NCBI GenBank assembly: GCA_035620515.1
Contig: DASPGR010000058.1
Location: 1-6,373, forward strand
From: SG8-41 sp035620515
GTDB taxonomy: Bacteria; Pseudomonadota; Gammaproteobacteria; Burkholderiales; SG8-41
Reading direction: 5' to 3'
DNA length: 6,373 bases
A model generated the notes under the pieces. That model was given only the letters and a program-made list of their open reading frames with translations. It made no database searches and was not told the DNA's origin. Each line of letters begins with the position of its first letter. Positions within the stretch are counted from its first letter, which is position 1. Below are positions 5,599 through 6,373 of this stretch, piece by piece. Both the position numbers and the translations under genes were made by a program.

Positions 5599-5937
5599 CT
5601 AGCTCATCAGCTTCTGCACGAACCACAATAACCCCGCGTCAACTATCCAGAGAAACAAAGCCATCACCACCACGAATGCAAACACGATTCCCGTCGTCTG
5701 CAGCGTCTCCTTCCGGGTCGGCCATACCACCTTCTTCGTCTCCGCGACCGATTCACGGGAATATTCGTGAAACTGCTTGCCCGGCGCCGACGTCAGGAAC
5801 ACCACGGCTCCGATTGCAAGCCCGCCCAGCACGGCGAGCACCCGGAAGATCATGGCGTACTGATCGAGGTAGTAAAAACCCGCGACACCTGCAACGACCA
5901 GCGCGATCGCCAAGAAAATCTTTACCTTGTCCGCCAT
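5599..5937 (-). CDS. secE: Preprotein translocase subunit SecE
   Basis: SecE clamps SecY in the inner-membrane SecYEG channel, which exports unfolded proteins and inserts membrane proteins. The protein has 112 aa with three predicted membrane segments at about residues 5-24, 30-48 and 83-105. This is the long proteobacterial form (E. coli: 127 aa). The conserved amphipathic cytoplasmic helix with SRESVAETKKVVWPTRKE is at residues 60-77, and this helix and the third membrane segment are the essential part in E. coli. The ATG at 5937 is preceded only by a weak purine-rich site (GGAAAG directly before the start), so translation may be modest. The TAG stop overlaps the nusG ribosome binding site. 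The gene begins 31 nt after tRNA-Trp with no visible promoter in between, so it is probably read from upstream. Confidence 0.96.
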   Translation of the reverse strand: MADKVKIFLAIALVVAGVAGFYYLDQYAMIFRVLAVLGGLAIGAVVFLTSAPGKQFHEYSRESVAETKKVVWPTRKETLQTTGIVFAFVVVMALFLWIVDAGLLWFVQKLMS

Positions 5938-5968
5938 CTTTCCGTCGACTCGTCGCTCGCACCGTGCT

Positions 5969-6044
5969 TGGCAGGCCAGGAGGGTCTCGAACCCCCAACC
6001 TTCGGTTTTGGAGACCGACGCTCTGCCAATTGAGCTACTGGCCT
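5969..6044 (-). tRNA. trpT: tRNA-Trp (anticodon CCA)
   Basis: A complete 76-nt cloverleaf is present. The acceptor stem pairs AGGCCAG (6044-6038) with CTGGCCT (5979-5973), followed by discriminator G (5972) and an encoded CCA (5971-5969). The anticodon arm has stem TCGGT/ACCGA around loop CTCCAAA; the anticodon CCA is at 6011-6009. The T arm carries GGTTCGAGACC, and the D arm has AGCTCAATTGGCAGAGC. The body closely resembles E. coli tRNA-Trp. It lies between tuf and secE, 43 nt after tuf, and is probably cut from a tuf-tRNA-secE transcript. Confidence 0.97.
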
Positions 6045-6087
6045 CTTACTCAAATGCGTGACCCGTGAGGTCTCATCCGTTTGCCGT

Positions 6088-6373
<286 letters not shown>

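Noticed and set aside
4760..5602. A 280-codon plus-strand open frame opposite nusG and the start of rplK
   Set aside because: It is codon-aligned antisense to both nusG and rplK, with no family resemblance; a shadow frame.
5591..5626. Upstream ATG extending NusG by 12 residues
   Set aside because: The extension has no family counterpart and would overlap the end of secE, while the start at 5590 matches the family N-terminus and has a spaced AGGA.

Overview
This window is a conserved housekeeping block, and every protein gene lies on the minus strand. Read in the direction of transcription (from high to low coordinates) the order is tuf (3' end only), tRNA-Trp, secE, nusG, rplK, rplA, rplJ, rplL and rpoB (5' 58% or so). 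This is the classic EF-Tu / tRNA-Trp / SecE-NusG / L11-L1-L10-L7/L12 / RNA polymerase beta cluster. I see no mobile element, CRISPR array, phage gene or defence gene, and no unknown protein gene.

The organism is probably a betaproteobacterium (Burkholderiales, Nitrosomonadales or a relative). The DNA is GC-rich. NusG begins MSKRWYVVHAYSGFEKSVQR, SecE has three membrane segments, L10 begins (M)TLNLEQKQ, and tuf, tRNA-Trp and secE are adjacent; together these fit that group well. The assignment rests on remembered family sequences, not on a search, and is weaker below class level.

Layout. Positions 6373-6088 hold the end of tuf. Positions 6044-5969 hold tRNA-Trp (anticodon CCA, 3' CCA encoded). 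secE (5937-5599) and nusG (5590-5057) are 8 nt apart. A 108-nt spacer precedes rplK (4948-4517), whose stop overlaps the rplA start (4520-3825) as ATGA. A 345-nt non-coding stretch then carries an L10-type autoregulatory leader RNA and a possible anti-Shine-Dalgarno element. rplJ (3479-2949) starts at TTG, and rplL (2892-2509) follows. A 147-nt spacer with strong hairpins leads into rpoB (2361 to beyond position 1).

The genes act together in gene expression. EF-Tu delivers aminoacyl-tRNA. L11, L10 and L7/L12 form the GTPase-associated stalk that EF-Tu and other factors use, and L1 forms the opposite stalk. NusG couples RNA polymerase (RpoB) to the ribosome and Rho. SecE is a core part of the SecYEG translocon. 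Known feedback in this family is by L1 on rplK-rplA and by L10-(L7/L12) on rplJ-rplL. The L10 control RNA is visible here; the L1 target is not clearly recognisable.

The points worth a second look are regulatory: the forced TTG start of rplJ, the leader RNA, an element that could mask the rplJ ribosome binding site, a 20-bp palindrome between rplJ and rplL, and hairpins ahead of rpoB. The long plus-strand open frames are antisense shadows explained by codon bias.
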